This document shows, in pieces, positions 15,500 through 25,406 of a stretch of DNA of 34,764 nucleotides. Numbering within the stretch: position 1 is the stretch's first letter; every line of letters starts with the position of its first letter. The stretch covers positions 1 to 34,764 of the forward strand of contig CANFZA010000015.1 in NCBI GenBank assembly GCA_947451235.1, written 5' to 3'. Below the pieces are notes generated by a model, which saw only the letters and a list, made by a program, of their open reading frames with translations, ran no database searches and was not told the origin of the DNA. Position numbers and translations under genes: made by a program. This stretch comes from Methylophilaceae bacterium. GTDB taxonomy: Bacteria > Pseudomonadota > Gammaproteobacteria > Burkholderiales > Methylophilaceae.

Positions 15500-17044
15500 T
15501 TAGGCCGTTTCTTCCGCCTCATTATCGACAGCATCAATTAAATTCAAATCCATTTGTGTGCTTGAATTTGAAGGTTTTTGTTTTTTATTCACATCACCGC
15601 GTGCCGCTTCAATATTAGCTAAATAAGCTTCATCAATATCGCCTGTAACATATTTACCATCAAAACATGAGCAATCAAAATCTTTAATACTAGGATTACT
15701 TAATTTTACGCCGGCCACCAAAGCATCTAAATCTTGGTAAATAAGTGCATCCGCGCCTATCTCTTGGCAAATTTCTTCGTCAGTTCTATCAGTGGCTAGC
15801 AATTCGTCGCGGCTAGGCATATCTATGCCATATACATTTGGGAAACGTACCGGAGGCGCGGCAGAAGCAAAGTAAACTTTGTTTGCACCAGCATCACGTG
15901 CCATTTGTACGATTTGTTGCGAAGTAGTACCACGCACAATAGAATCGTCTACTAACAGTACATTCTTACCTTTAAACTCTATGCCGATTGGGTTAAGTTT
16001 TTGGCGCACAGATTTTTTACGTAACGCCTGACCTGGCATAATAAAAGTACGGCCAATGTAGCGATTTTTAATAAAACCTTCGCGGTAATCCAAACCTAAC
16101 GCAATGCCAACTTGCAAGGCACTCGGGCGGCTAGTATCTGGAATTGGGATGACGACATCAATTTTTTTATCGGCCCATTCACGCTTAATTTTCTCTGCCA
16201 AACTTTTACCCATGTCTAAACGAGTTTGATATACAGACACGCCATCAATCACTGAATCTGGGCGAGCCAAGTAAACATATTCGAAAATACATGGATTTAA
16301 TTGAGGGTTTTCAGCACATTGACGTGAGAAAAAGTTGCCGTCCATATCAATAAAAATCGCTTCACCTGGCGCAACATCACGCACCATTTTAAAACCTAAC
16401 ACATCTAGCGCAACACTTTCAGATGCGACGATATATTCAGTGCCTTTGTCAGTTTCGCCCTTACCTATCACTAAAGGGCGAATGCCGTTAGGATCACGAA
16501 ACGCGAGCAATCCAAAGTTTGCGATCATAGCCACTACTGCGTAAGCACCTTTACAGCGTTTATGTACACCAGCAACCGCCTCAAATGCCATATCAGTATT
16601 GAGCACAGCGTTGCGTGAGGTTTTTTCAATTTCATGCGCCAGCACATTTAGCAACACTTCTGAATCTGAATTAGTATTAATGTGGCGCAAATCTTGGCGG
16701 AACATTTCTGATTTCAATTGCTCAGAATTGGTAAGATTGCCGTTATGACCGAGCACGATACCAAATGGAGAGTTTACGTAAAATGGCTGCGCTTCAGCCG
16801 CGCTTGATGAACCAGCTGTTGGATAGCGTACATGCGCGATACCAACATTGCCGATTAAGCTACGCATGTGGCGCGTTTGAAATACATCTTTCACCAAGCC
16901 GTTATTCTTATGCATGAAAAACGTATTACCATCGGTAGTCACGATACCAGCGGCATCTTGCCCACGATGTTGCAAGACCAGCAAACCATCATATAACAAT
17001 TGGTTGACTGGATTTTTACCTACAATGCCTATAATTCCGCACAT
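15500..17044 (-). CDS. purF: Amidophosphoribosyltransferase
   Basis: First committed step of purine synthesis: glutamine and PRPP give phosphoribosylamine. 514 residues. The N-terminal class II glutamine amidotransferase begins MCGIIGIVG with catalytic Cys2 exposed after Met removal, and [10 protein letters not shown] is typical. The phosphoribosyltransferase domain carries the PRPP loop [13 protein letters not shown] around Asp366-Asp367. No N-terminal propeptide and no cysteine cluster of the Bacillus iron-sulfur type is obvious. Lies 150 bases after cvpA, with a 15-bp tandem repeat in the gap, and ends before a strong terminator. Confidence 0.97.
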   Translation of the reverse strand: MCGIIGIVGKNPVNQLLYDGLLVLQHRGQDAAGIVTTDGNTFFMHKNNGLVKDVFQTRHMRSLIGNVGIAHVRYPTAGSSSAAEAQPFYVNSPFGIVLGHNGNLTNSEQLKSEMFRQDLRHINTNSDSEVLLNVLAHEIEKTSRNAVLNTDMAFEAVAGVHKRCKGAYAVVAMIANFGLLAFRDPNGIRPLVIGKGETDKGTEYIVASESVALDVLGFKMVRDVAPGEAIFIDMDGNFFSRQCAENPQLNPCIFEYVYLARPDSVIDGVSVYQTRLDMGKSLAEKIKREWADKKIDVVIPIPDTSRPSALQVGIALGLDYREGFIKNRYIGRTFIMPGQALRKKSVRQKLNPIGIEFKGKNVLLVDDSIVRGTTSQQIVQMARDAGANKVYFASAAPPVRFPNVYGIDMPSRDELLATDRTDEEICQEIGADALIYQDLDALVAGVKLSNPSIKDFDCSCFDGKYVTGDIDEAYLANIEAARGDVNKKQKPSNSSTQMDLNLIDAVDNEAEETA

Positions 17045-17129
17045 GAATAATGCCTTAAATGATTAATTCTGTAATATTAAAATACCGACTTAAACCTAAA
17101 GATTTAAGCCTGAGTATTGCTAGCTTAGC

Positions 17130-17159
17130 TGTTATTAAAATGCTTGTTATTAAAATACT
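17130..17159. repeat. 15-bp tandem repeat between cvpA and purF
   Basis: TGTTATTAAAATGCT (17130-17144) is followed by TGTTATTAAAATACT (17145-17159), 14 of 15 bases identical. A CTTAAA/TTTAAG dyad lies nearby at about 17090-17110. Confidence 0.8.
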
Positions 17160-17194
17160 TATTTTGAGAATATAGCCTATTAAATACCAGCTAT

Positions 17195-17686
17195 TTAATC
17201 ATATTTAACGTGCTGTGCTATGTCTAAAGGCACCCAAGGCAATGCACTGAGCACCAAAGCCTCAATAGGCGCACTGAACATGGCATTATGCCAACGCGCA
17301 TCTTTTGGAGCATTAGTAAGCCCGGCTAAAAATACCACAATACAGACTATCAGCACACCTCTCACTAAACCAAATGCAGCGCCTAAAATTCGATTAAGCC
17401 AGCCCAATCCGATCTTTTTGAAAATTGCAGAAAGCGCAATTGCCAACAAACTTGTTACCAACAATGTCGCCAAAAATAACACTAAAAAAGCCGCTAAAAT
17501 TCGCAATGACTCTGTGGGTATATCCATAGGCATCATAGGCAAAAGCTGATTAGCGTAAGTTTTAGCTACGTAAAATGCGGCAACCCAACCCAAAATAGCC
17601 AATACTTCTCGAAGTAAGCCACGCATTACGCTCAATATAATAGATAAGCCAATAATGGTGAGTACTGCGTAATCGAAACTTGTCAT
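17195..17686 (-). CDS. cvpA: CvpA family inner-membrane protein
   Basis: Small integral membrane protein of the colicin V production family, whose loss affects envelope stress resistance and biofilms in several bacteria; its biochemical role is unsettled. About 163 residues with four hydrophobic spans (about 5-22, 27-45, 64-90 and 105-125) and the family's RGLLREVLAILGW and LNRILGAAFGLVRG blocks. I use the ATG at 17686; a GTG one codon upstream is also possible. It sits between dedD and purF, the conserved gammaproteobacterial/betaproteobacterial order. Confidence 0.92.
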   Translation of the reverse strand: MTSFDYAVLTIIGLSIILSVMRGLLREVLAILGWVAAFYVAKTYANQLLPMMPMDIPTESLRILAAFLVLFLATLLVTSLLAIALSAIFKKIGLGWLNRILGAAFGLVRGVLIVCIVVFLAGLTNAPKDARWHNAMFSAPIEALVLSALPWVPLDIAQHVKYD

Positions 17687-17730
17687 CACTATTTTACGTG
17701 CGTTGGAATTGGAATGAAACGAACCGGCAT

Positions 17731-18528
17731 TTAATCATTACTGATAACCATACCACTTAAATTAGCCGACTGTAGCTTAGCTAAAGCTGACAATGCAGCT
17801 TGGCGTGATGCAAAATTACCAGCTTTCAATCTAATTTTTTCACCTTTTTCTGTATTAATTGTTTCTCTACGTGAGTCTAAGCCTGCTTTTTTTAATTTTT
17901 CTTGTAACTGCTTAACGTTGGCTATATCCGAAAACACGCCCACTTGAATAGTGAAGTTTCCATCATGCTTTTGTGGTTTAGCTTCTGCCACCTTCGGTTC
18001 TTTAATTTTGGCCTCAGTAGCCTTAGGCTCTATAGCTTTAGGTTCAGTGCTTTTAGTTTCTGCCAGTTTGGCCTCGGCAGCCTTAGCCTCAATCACTTTT
18101 GGCGCAGCTTTTTTAAGCTCAGGTGCGTTCACAACACCCACTGACTCTATCTTTTTACTTTCTAAGCTACTTTTTGCAATGCTAGCCTGTTGGCCATTAT
18201 CAACCTTAATATCTTTACCAACCTCAGAAACCGAAGACGTTTCAGGAATAACAACTTCAGCACTAGGAACCAAATCTACAGGATGAGCTTCCGCAATGAT
18301 TAGATCTGAAGATGGCGCAGAAGAAATAGCTACTTCGTGTAACTTAAAAGCATTAACTTCTGGCATGGATATTTTAACGGCCTCTTGCGGAGCCAATGCA
18401 GCTCTATCTTGCAATATTCTTGGCAAAATAATCACCATAAGCAATACAAGCGCGATAGCACCGACTAAACGACGGCGCGCACGTTTTTTTAAAACCAACT
18501 CTTGATCGTTATGTAATTCAGGTGGCAT
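17731..18528 (-). CDS. dedD: DedD-like SPOR domain protein
   Basis: Bitopic inner-membrane protein: a basic cytoplasmic N-terminus (KKRARRR), one membrane span (about residues 21-37), a long periplasmic linker and a C-terminal SPOR domain (about 191-262, with FTIQVGVFSDIANVKQL and RLKAGNFASRQAA). SPOR domains bind denuded septal peptidoglycan, so a role at the division site is expected. Residues about 147-186 are eight pentads of the form E-x-K-x-x (for example EPKAI, EPKAT, EAKIK), a flexible spacer. Placement next to folC and cvpA matches DedD of Pseudomonas and other betaproteobacteria. Confidence 0.88.
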   Translation of the reverse strand: MPPELHNDQELVLKKRARRRLVGAIALVLLMVIILPRILQDRAALAPQEAVKISMPEVNAFKLHEVAISSAPSSDLIIAEAHPVDLVPSAEVVIPETSSVSEVGKDIKVDNGQQASIAKSSLESKKIESVGVVNAPELKKAAPKVIEAKAAEAKLAETKSTEPKAIEPKATEAKIKEPKVAEAKPQKHDGNFTIQVGVFSDIANVKQLQEKLKKAGLDSRRETINTEKGEKIRLKAGNFASRQAALSALAKLQSANLSGMVISND

Positions 18529-18581
18529 TACTGCTTCCTTAATGATTGAGTTTTTGAGTATTCACAAAACGCAGATAATAT

Positions 18582-19958
18582 TTATTCAGAAATAAGCGCA
18601 GATGAAATTACTTGCAAAACGCTCGCTACTGTAAAAAAAGAACCGAACACGATTATTTTATCATTTTCAAGCATATCAATACAGGCTTGTTGGTAAGCAT
18701 TATTAGCATCATCAAACATCTTAATCTCAGCCGCAGGATTAACCCGGACGATAACTTCAGCTAAATCAGAGGCTTGTGCGCCACGAGCATGATCAATACT
18801 AGCCACATACCATACGTCAATCTCATGTTGCAGTTCTGACACAACACCTTGCATATCTTTATCCGCTAACATTGCGAATACAGCAAAGGTTTTAGCTGAG
18901 CTTATCTTGGCATTCGCTTGCGTATATTGCACTTTACAAGCTTTAATATTTTCGGATAAAGCCTTTGCTGCATGCGGATTATGCGCAACATCCAATATCA
19001 CGCGCGGTGCATTTAATTGATTGGTAACAACCACTTGAAACCGTCCAGCCAATGAAACTTGCTGCATCGCGCTTGCCATAGCGTCCATAGACACTGGCAA
19101 CTTAGACTGCAAAGATTCAACGGCAGCAATGGCACAACTAGCATTCGCTAATTGGTAAGCTCCTCGCAGTGCTGGATTAGGCAATGTGTAAACGACTTTG
19201 TCATTTTGTAGAAATTGCCAACCATTCTCTACTATTTGGTAGTCAAAATCGCGATGGATGCACTTAAAGTCAGCCTGCACTTGCTCCGCATGGGCAATTA
19301 AACTAGCTGGCGGATTTGTATCGCCACAAATTGCCGGCAAAGATTTTCTATATACACCCGCTTTTTCAAACCCAATACTTTCTCTCGTATCGCCTAAATA
19401 GTCTTGGTGATCTAAAGCCACACTAGTGACAATGGCGCTACTTGGTTCAAAGGCATTAACCGCATCTAACCTACCGCCTAAGCCAATTTCCATAATAGCA
19501 ATATTGATGCCTGACTGCATAAAATGCCACATCGCAGCCAAAGTGCCTACTTCAAAATAAGTAAGTGATATTTCAATGTTATCTGCGCCGATACGCGCGG
19601 CATCGACGGCAGCAAAGGCAGTACATAACTGAGCATCGCTAGCCTCAATGCCGTTAACACGCACTCGCTCGTTATATTTTAATAAATGCGGTGAGGTGTA
19701 GCAGCCAACTTGGTAGCCAGCCTGCTTATATATCTGCGCTAGCATCGCACAGGTTGAGCCTTTACCATTGGTGCCGGCAACCGTAATAATGGGAAATTTT
19801 GGGCTTAAGTTTAACCGCGCTATCATGCGATTAACACGGTCTAAACCCATAGAGATAGATTTTGGATGCAGGCTTTCTATATAACTTAGCCATGCGGCCA
19901 AATCTCTGCGTTCTGGATTTATGGCTACAGAATTATTAGTTTCCGTATTTTGAGTCAT
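18582..19958 (-). CDS. folC: Bifunctional folylpolyglutamate/dihydrofolate synthase
   Basis: Mur-ligase family enzyme that adds glutamate to dihydropteroate and then extends polyglutamate tails. 458 residues. The ATP-binding loop is TVAGTNGKGSTCAML, followed by YTSPHLLKYNERVRVNG, EIGLGGRLDAVN and VALDHQDYLGDT; the C-terminal domain has LDVAHNPHAAKAL. The ATG lies eight bases after a perfect 10-bp hairpin, and 102 bases after accD. Confidence 0.95.
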   Translation of the reverse strand: MTQNTETNNSVAINPERRDLAAWLSYIESLHPKSISMGLDRVNRMIARLNLSPKFPIITVAGTNGKGSTCAMLAQIYKQAGYQVGCYTSPHLLKYNERVRVNGIEASDAQLCTAFAAVDAARIGADNIEISLTYFEVGTLAAMWHFMQSGINIAIMEIGLGGRLDAVNAFEPSSAIVTSVALDHQDYLGDTRESIGFEKAGVYRKSLPAICGDTNPPASLIAHAEQVQADFKCIHRDFDYQIVENGWQFLQNDKVVYTLPNPALRGAYQLANASCAIAAVESLQSKLPVSMDAMASAMQQVSLAGRFQVVVTNQLNAPRVILDVAHNPHAAKALSENIKACKVQYTQANAKISSAKTFAVFAMLADKDMQGVVSELQHEIDVWYVASIDHARGAQASDLAEVIVRVNPAAEIKMFDDANNAYQQACIDMLENDKIIVFGSFFTVASVLQVISSALISE

Positions 19959-19966
19959 ACCAAACC

Positions 19967-19990
19967 CTTGAGGATTGCTAAATCCTCAAG
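19967..19990 (-). promoter_or_regulatory. Perfect 10-bp hairpin just upstream of folC
   Basis: CTTGAGGATT (19967-19976) and AATCCTCAAG (19981-19990) pair perfectly around a four-base loop. On the minus strand the stem ends eight bases before the folC ATG, where a ribosome binding site should lie. No T-run follows, so translational control or RNA processing is likelier than termination. Confidence 0.55.
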
Positions 19991-20060
19991 CATTGACCAA
20001 GCTAAGCACTTTGTAAAATTAATGATCAATGATGAGGACTAATGGTCAACTGATAAAGAA

Positions 20061-20924
20061 TTAAGCTGCAACAGGCAAGCGCATTAAATTAGCTAAAATT
20101 GAAGCCAAGCGATTACGCATTTCACGACGATCGATAATCAAATCAATAGCACCGTGCTCTAACAAAAATTCAGCGCGCTGAAAGCCATCTGGCAAAGTTT
20201 CACGCACAGTTTGCTCAATCACACGCGGACCAGCAAAGCCAATCAAAGCTTGTGGTTCAGCAACAATAACATCGCCTAGCATAGCGAAGCTAGCAGAAAC
20301 ACCACCCATAGTCGGGTCGGTTAACACTGAAATAAACGGCAAACCGGCTTTACTTAGTTGCGTTAATGCTGCGCTAGTTTTAGCCATTTGCATCAATGAG
20401 AGTAAGCCTTCTTGCATACGCGCGCCGCCACTGGCTGCAATACAAACAAAAGCCATTTTATTATCAATTGCCGTTTGTACTCCGCGCACAAAGCGCTCGC
20501 CCACTACTGAACCCATAGAACCACCCATGAACTTGAATTCAAATACGGCAACGACTGCAGGAACGGTTTTAATGCTGCCCTGCATCACAATCAGCGCATC
20601 TGTTTCGCCTACAGATTTTTGTGATTCTTTAATGCGATCAGCATAACTTTTGCTATCTTTAAACTTAAGCGGATCAATCGGTTGCACAGAGGCACCAATT
20701 TCAAACTGGCCTTCTGCATCTAGCAATTGCGCCAAACGCTCACGTGCTCCTATGCGATTGTGATAAGCACATTTTGGACAAACACCTGAGTTATCTTCTA
20801 AATCTTTTTTATATAACACCGTTAAACAAGATGGACATTTACTCCAAAGACCTTCTGGCACAGTTTTCTTATCTGCGCCTACAACACGTTTGATTTTTTG
20901 CGGTAATTGATTTAACCAACCCAT
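20061..20924 (-). CDS. accD: Acetyl-CoA carboxylase carboxyltransferase subunit beta
   Basis: Beta subunit of the carboxyltransferase that moves CO2 from biotin to acetyl-CoA, giving malonyl-CoA. 287 residues. The N-terminal zinc ribbon has Cys30, Cys33, Cys49 and Cys52 (CPSC...CPKC), and the crotonase-like domain has [14 protein letters not shown] and [11 protein letters not shown]. The partner accA is not in the window, as usual. Lies 44 bases after trpA in the conserved trpA-accD-folC order. Confidence 0.97.
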   Translation of the reverse strand: MGWLNQLPQKIKRVVGADKKTVPEGLWSKCPSCLTVLYKKDLEDNSGVCPKCAYHNRIGARERLAQLLDAEGQFEIGASVQPIDPLKFKDSKSYADRIKESQKSVGETDALIVMQGSIKTVPAVVAVFEFKFMGGSMGSVVGERFVRGVQTAIDNKMAFVCIAASGGARMQEGLLSLMQMAKTSAALTQLSKAGLPFISVLTDPTMGGVSASFAMLGDVIVAEPQALIGFAGPRVIEQTVRETLPDGFQRAEFLLEHGAIDLIIDRREMRNRLASILANLMRLPVAA

Positions 20925-20968
20925 AATGTCACCCTCGTTAGCATTTTAATTTGCATGCTATTTAATAA

Positions 20969-21781
20969 TTAAATTGATTTAGTTGCAGAATCAACCGCAG
21001 TTTTAAGCTCAGTCATTAAAGCAGCGACATTGCTTAATAAATTGTCGTCTGTTGAAGCCTCTATCAATTGCACCATACGGCTACCAACCACCACTGCATC
21101 GGCAATGGCAGCGGTTGCTTTAGCCGTAACTGCATCACGAATTCCAAAACCAACGCCAACAGGCAAATTAGTTTGCTTGCGAATTGCAGCAACACGCTCA
21201 GACACTTCAATAATATCCAAATTAGCTGCGCCAGTAACGCCTTTAAGCGACACATAATAAACGAAACCGCTGGCTTGGCTGACGATTAAATCAACGCGTT
21301 TAGGCTCAGTAGTGGGCGATAATAAAAAGATAGGATCAATATCACGCGAACGTAATTCTTGTACAAATTCACCACATTCTTCTGGCGGATAATCAACCGT
21401 AATGACACCGTCAACATCTGCAGCCTTAGCGCGATCGGCAAAAGCTTTAGGGCCAATGGCTTCAATCGGGTTTGCATAACCCATTAAAATAATCGGCGTG
21501 GTTTGATTGGTTAAGCGAAAAGTTTTAACCATTTCAAGTACCGCAGTCAAGCCCACTTTATGCATCAACGCACGTTCACTGGCACGCTGTATCACTGGGC
21601 CATCTGCCATAGGATCAGAAAATGGCACGCCAAGCTCTATCATATCAGCGCCATTTTTCACTAAGGTATGCAATAGATCAACCGTGTGTTTAGGGTGTGG
21701 ATCACCAGCAGTGATATAGGGAATCAAGGCGGTTTTGCCTTGTTGCTTGAGTGCTGCAAAAGTGGTTTGTATGCGAGACAT
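20969..21781 (-). CDS. trpA: Tryptophan synthase alpha subunit
   Basis: Cleaves indole-3-glycerol phosphate to indole and glyceraldehyde 3-phosphate; indole is channelled to TrpB. 270 residues, TIM barrel. The catalytic residues Glu49 and Asp60 are in MIELGVPFSDPMADGPVIQ; LLSPTTEP, YYVSLKGVTGA and VGFGIRD form the phosphate-binding and active-site loops. It follows trpB after a 76-base gap that contains four imperfect 14-15 bp tandem units. Confidence 0.97.
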   Translation of the reverse strand: MSRIQTTFAALKQQGKTALIPYITAGDPHPKHTVDLLHTLVKNGADMIELGVPFSDPMADGPVIQRASERALMHKVGLTAVLEMVKTFRLTNQTTPIILMGYANPIEAIGPKAFADRAKAADVDGVITVDYPPEECGEFVQELRSRDIDPIFLLSPTTEPKRVDLIVSQASGFVYYVSLKGVTGAANLDIIEVSERVAAIRKQTNLPVGVGFGIRDAVTAKATAAIADAVVVGSRMVQLIEASTDDNLLSNVAALMTELKTAVDSATKSI

Positions 21782-21796
21782 AAGTGTTACTTTTTA

Positions 21797-21853
21797 ATTA
21801 GGTACGTTTAAATTGTGCACGTTAGATTGGGCACGTTACATTAGGTACGCCAT
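21797..21853. repeat. Four-copy 14-15 bp tandem repeat between trpB and trpA
   Basis: Units ATTAGGTACGTTTAA, ATTGTGCACGTTAG, ATTGGGCACGTTAC and ATTAGGTACGCCAT follow one another without gaps (starts 21797, 21812, 21826, 21840). Consensus is ATTRGGYACGTTA. They fill most of the 76-base gap. Confidence 0.8.
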
Positions 21854-21857
21854 ATTT

Positions 21858-23060
21858 TTACAGCGTAATATTGGCCAGTTTGGCAACGGTATTAATATCT
21901 TTATCACCGCGACCAGATAAGTTAACCAAAATAATTTCATCTTTGCGCATAGTCTTGGCCATTTTTTCAGCGTGCGCTAAAGCGTGGCTAGATTCTAGTG
22001 CAGGAATAATACCTTCAGTGCGGCACAAACTATGAAACGCAGTCATCGCTTCATCATCAGTAATGCCCACATATTCAGCGCGCTTAATATCTTTAAGCCA
22101 AGCATGTTCAGGGCCTACGCCTGGATAATCCAAGCCGGCTGAAACTGAATGTGTTTCAATAATATTGCCATCAGCATCTTGCATTAAGTAAGTGCGGTTA
22201 CCGTGCAACACGCCTACCGGGCTATTGGTCGTTAGCGGCGCTGCATGCATGCCAGTTTCCAAGCCATGACCAGCGGCTTCTACGCCAATTAAACGTACAT
22301 TTGGCACATCAATGTAAGGGTAGAAAATACCCATTGCATTTGAACCGCCGCCCACACAGGCAATGACAGCATCAGGTTGGCGACCAACCATTTCTTGCAT
22401 TTGAATTTTAGCTTCAACGCCAATAACGGCTTGAAAATCACGTACCATCATAGGATAAGGATGTGGGCCTGCAACCGTACCAATAATGTAGAAAGTATTA
22501 TGCACATTGGTCACCCAATCACGCATCGCTTCATTCAAGGCATCTTTTAATGTTTTAGAACCGCTCTCAACCGGCACCACAGTTGCACCTAACAACTTCA
22601 TTCTAAATACATTCGGCGCTTGACGCTTAATGTCTTCGCTACCCATATACACCACGCATTCAAGGCCCATACGCGCAGCAATCGTCGCTGTAGCAACGCC
22701 GTGTTGACCTGCGCCAGTTTCAGCAATCACCCGCGGCTTGCCCATACGTTTAGCCAATAAAGCTTGACCAACAGTGTTATTGATTTTATGAGCGCCGGTA
22801 TGGTTTAAATCTTCGCGCTTTAAATAGATTTGTGCACCACCGACCTTATCAGACCAGCGTTTGGCGTGATAAACAGGGCTAGGACGACCAACAAAGTGTT
22901 TTAAATCATGGGCAAATTCAGCTAAAAAAACTGGATCATGACGATACTTTTCATACATCATTCGCAATTCATCTAGCGCTTCTACCAATGTTTCTGCTAC
23001 AAAGGTACCGCCGAATTGTCCAAAATGACCACGTGCATCTGGCATATCATAAAGCTGCAT
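21858..23060 (-). CDS. trpB: Tryptophan synthase beta subunit
   Basis: PLP enzyme that joins indole and serine to make tryptophan. 400 residues. The PLP lysine is Lys92 in [30 protein letters not shown], the glycine-rich PLP-phosphate loop [10 protein letters not shown] and LSGRGDKD are all intact. It is a TrpB1-type enzyme with the usual alpha-subunit contact regions. The gap of 108 bases to trpF upstream is AT-rich with nothing recognisable. Confidence 0.98.
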   Translation of the reverse strand: MQLYDMPDARGHFGQFGGTFVAETLVEALDELRMMYEKYRHDPVFLAEFAHDLKHFVGRPSPVYHAKRWSDKVGGAQIYLKREDLNHTGAHKINNTVGQALLAKRMGKPRVIAETGAGQHGVATATIAARMGLECVVYMGSEDIKRQAPNVFRMKLLGATVVPVESGSKTLKDALNEAMRDWVTNVHNTFYIIGTVAGPHPYPMMVRDFQAVIGVEAKIQMQEMVGRQPDAVIACVGGGSNAMGIFYPYIDVPNVRLIGVEAAGHGLETGMHAAPLTTNSPVGVLHGNRTYLMQDADGNIIETHSVSAGLDYPGVGPEHAWLKDIKRAEYVGITDDEAMTAFHSLCRTEGIIPALESSHALAHAEKMAKTMRKDEIILVNLSGRGDKDINTVAKLANITL

Positions 23061-23168
23061 TTTTAATTCTCCACATAATACTTGTTCAAATTTAACGATT
23101 TACAACTAGATTTTGCATGTAAAACAGCATCAATAACGACAATATTCAAAGCGTAATCGCTTGATTGA

Positions 23169-23783
23169 TTATAAGTAAACTTGTTGCATGAATGCAGTAA
23201 TTTTAGTTGCATCCTTAATTCCTTTGGCAAGCTCAACGCCGCCACTTACATCGACCGCATAAGGCTGCACTTGTTCAATCGCCTGCGCCACGTTATCAGC
23301 TGTTAAACCACCCGCCAGTATGACTGGCTTAGCCAGTTGTTTTGGGATTAAATTCCAATCAAACACATGACCGGTTCCACCTGCGACACCTTCAGTATAA
23401 GTATCTAACAACAAGGCTTTAGCTGCAGAAAAATCGATTGAGCATTGTACCAAATTTGTGTCTGGTTTGACGCGTATAGCCTTGATAAATGGCAGTGAAT
23501 ATTGCGTACATTGTGCCGGCGTTTCATCACCATGAAACTGTAGAAGGTCGATGCTTACTTGTGAAACCACTTCATTTACAAAGCTGGCGTCCGCATTTAC
23601 AAACAAAGCGACCACGCTGACAAATGCTGGGATACTCTTAGCAATCTCTTGCGCCTGAGCAATGCTGACATTACGCGGACTAGGCGCGTAAAAAACCAAA
23701 CCAATCGCATCTGCACCATTGCGAACCGCCGTTAAGGCATCTTCCACACTGGTAATACCACAAATTTTGACTCTAACTCTCAA
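23169..23783 (-). CDS. trpF: Phosphoribosylanthranilate isomerase
   Basis: Amadori rearrangement of phosphoribosylanthranilate to CdRP in tryptophan synthesis. 204 residues, TIM barrel. The general base Cys is in VKICGIT at the N-terminus and the acid Asp lies in [20 protein letters not shown] and [13 protein letters not shown] are further family blocks. The frame opens with TTG (23783); no ATG or GTG lies close upstream in frame, and the conserved strand begins at residue 4, so the TTG is probably the true start. The trp genes trpE, trpG, trpD and trpC are not nearby. Confidence 0.95.
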   Translation of the reverse strand: MRVRVKICGITSVEDALTAVRNGADAIGLVFYAPSPRNVSIAQAQEIAKSIPAFVSVVALFVNADASFVNEVVSQVSIDLLQFHGDETPAQCTQYSLPFIKAIRVKPDTNLVQCSIDFSAAKALLLDTYTEGVAGGTGHVFDWNLIPKQLAKPVILAGGLTADNVAQAIEQVQPYAVDVSGGVELAKGIKDATKITAFMQQVYL

Positions 23784-23842
23784 ATAACTGCTTTCATAAA
23801 AATATTAAATATTTTGTAATAATTTCAAACGCTATTGTAACG

Positions 23843-24634
23843 CTAAATGAGTATATTGACTGATTTGGCGCTAGATTTGCTGATAGGCAAACCCCACTTT
23901 TCATCGTAACCTACGCCAGTAAGATACAAACCCGACGGCGAAAATGTAGGTGGAGATAAAGTACGATCACGCTCATTCAATAAAGTTTTAATGTAGTCTG
24001 GTGAAAAAGCACCTTTTCCAACATAAACTAGCGCACCTATCATATTTCTTACTTGATGCTGTAGAAAAGCATTCGCAGTGAAATCAAATCTAAAATATGG
24101 CCCAACCATGCTTACCTCTGCCGTTTGTAAATGTTTAATCGCGGATTTAGCTTGGCATTCAGAAGCTCTAAAAGCACTAAAATCATGCTCTCCCAGCAAA
24201 TAACTAGCCGCTTCTGACATCGCAGCATAATCTAGTGGCAAATGAAACCAACCAGCCTTTGTCGCCATTAAAGCAGACGAAACCGGTGCGTTGTATAGCA
24301 AATACTGATAACTTCTGCTGAAGGCAGAAAAGCGTGCATGAAACTCTTCATCCACTTCATGCGCCCATTCCACACGTACTGAATCTGGCAAATGTGCATT
24401 AACCCCACGCACCCAAGCCGAAATAGGACGCACACTTTCAGTATCAAAATGGACAATTTGACTGAGCGCATGTACGCCAGTATCTGTTCTACCGGCTGCA
24501 TGCACTCTAATTTCATGCTGCGCGATCACTTTAATAGCTAACTCAAGAGCATCTTGCACGCCGCATTTTGAGGGTTGGCTTTGCCACCCACAAAAACCAA
24601 TGCCATCGTAGGCAACGCCTAATGCAATTCTCAT
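23843..24634 (-). CDS. truA: tRNA pseudouridine synthase A
   Basis: Isomerises uridines 38-40 in the anticodon arm of many tRNAs. 263 residues. The catalytic Asp51 lies in HAAGRTDTGVHAL; YDGIGFCGWQSQ, FHARFSAFSRSYQYLLYN and FLQHQVRNMIGALVYVG are characteristic. Its ATG overlaps the stop of the upstream EcfT-like gene by four bases (ATGA), implying coupling. A 17-bp AT-only palindrome (23799-23815) occupies the gap to trpF. Confidence 0.97.
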   Translation of the reverse strand: MRIALGVAYDGIGFCGWQSQPSKCGVQDALELAIKVIAQHEIRVHAAGRTDTGVHALSQIVHFDTESVRPISAWVRGVNAHLPDSVRVEWAHEVDEEFHARFSAFSRSYQYLLYNAPVSSALMATKAGWFHLPLDYAAMSEAASYLLGEHDFSAFRASECQAKSAIKHLQTAEVSMVGPYFRFDFTANAFLQHQVRNMIGALVYVGKGAFSPDYIKTLLNERDRTLSPPTFSPSGLYLTGVGYDEKWGLPISKSSAKSVNILI

Positions 24635-25254
24635 GTAAGCGCCTTCAAACTTAACAAAATAACGATACTAAACATAATGATGATAAATAATTTATCGGTA
24701 AATCTAAACGCAGGGAATTGCATAGTAAGCATTTTTTGCGCCTGCAAATTATCAACAGATGAATGTAATTCATCAAGTACATTAAAATTAAATTTCTTTA
24801 TAGCGGCTAACTCTTCTACATAATCCAAGGTCAGTAACAATCTTGCAGAGAACCGGGCCACATTTAGCCCAAGCAACTTAAGTGGTGAAAGTAGCATATA
24901 CAAACCCACCATAAGTTCCTGCTTTGAACTTGTTGCAAAAATAATACTTAGACTCGCTAACGCTATTACCAATTTAACAATCTGCAATGCGCCCAAAGCA
25001 CACCCTTCAAAAGTTGGCGCGTAGTTATTAGGAAAGTACTGAATATATTCGCCTGGTGTGCCAAAGGCATAAATAATAAAGATTGAAATAAATAACCAGC
25101 GCATACGCTTAATTACGCGTAAGAATTTATTGAAATCTAGCTTTAGTGCAAGTAGCGTTACTAACAAGCATAGCAACCAAATCATTTGGCTATTCAATAG
25201 ATTGCTAAGCAGTAACAGCGTGATAAAGCAGAGTATTTTTACGAAAGGATGCAT
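24631..25254 (-). CDS. EcfT/CbiQ-like transmembrane protein
   Basis: 207-residue polytopic membrane protein resembling the T component of energy-coupling-factor vitamin and metal transporters. Hydrophobic spans are visible at about residues 5-38, 50-65, 90-110 and 185-205. The coupling-helix motif A-R-x-x (ARFSARLLLTLDYVEEL, about 135-150) resembles the Ala-x-Arg motifs that contact the ATPases, though less perfectly than in classical EcfT. No ATPase or substrate-binding S component is encoded in the window, so it either works with unlinked partners or has another role. It overlaps truA by four bases and follows fimV after a terminator. Confidence 0.7.
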   Translation of the reverse strand: MHPFVKILCFITLLLLSNLLNSQMIWLLCLLVTLLALKLDFNKFLRVIKRMRWLFISIFIIYAFGTPGEYIQYFPNNYAPTFEGCALGALQIVKLVIALASLSIIFATSSKQELMVGLYMLLSPLKLLGLNVARFSARLLLTLDYVEELAAIKKFNFNVLDELHSSVDNLQAQKMLTMQFPAFRFTDKLFIIIMFSIVILLSLKALT

Positions 25255-25360
25255 TACTTTAAGAATGGTCTTAGCCTAGAAATTGAATTTTTACCGCATT
25301 ACTCTGTAAACGTAGTACATCAGAAAAATATAAAAAGATTAACTTAAATATGCCTAAAAT

Positions 25361-25388
25361 AAAAAAGCCGAGTAATAACCTCGGCTTT
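25361..25388 (-). terminator. Intrinsic terminator after fimV
   Basis: AAAGCCGAG (25364-25372) and CTCGGCTTT (25380-25388) form a 9-bp stem around a seven-base loop. On the minus strand it is followed by a run of T. It separates fimV from the EcfT-truA-trp run. Confidence 0.85.
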
Positions 25389-25406
25389 AATTTTACAGCA
25401 ACGCTG

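Noticed and set aside
17944-18286. Plus-strand open frames opposite dedD
   Set aside because: They mirror the repetitive E-x-K pentads on the coding strand and have no ribosome binding sites.
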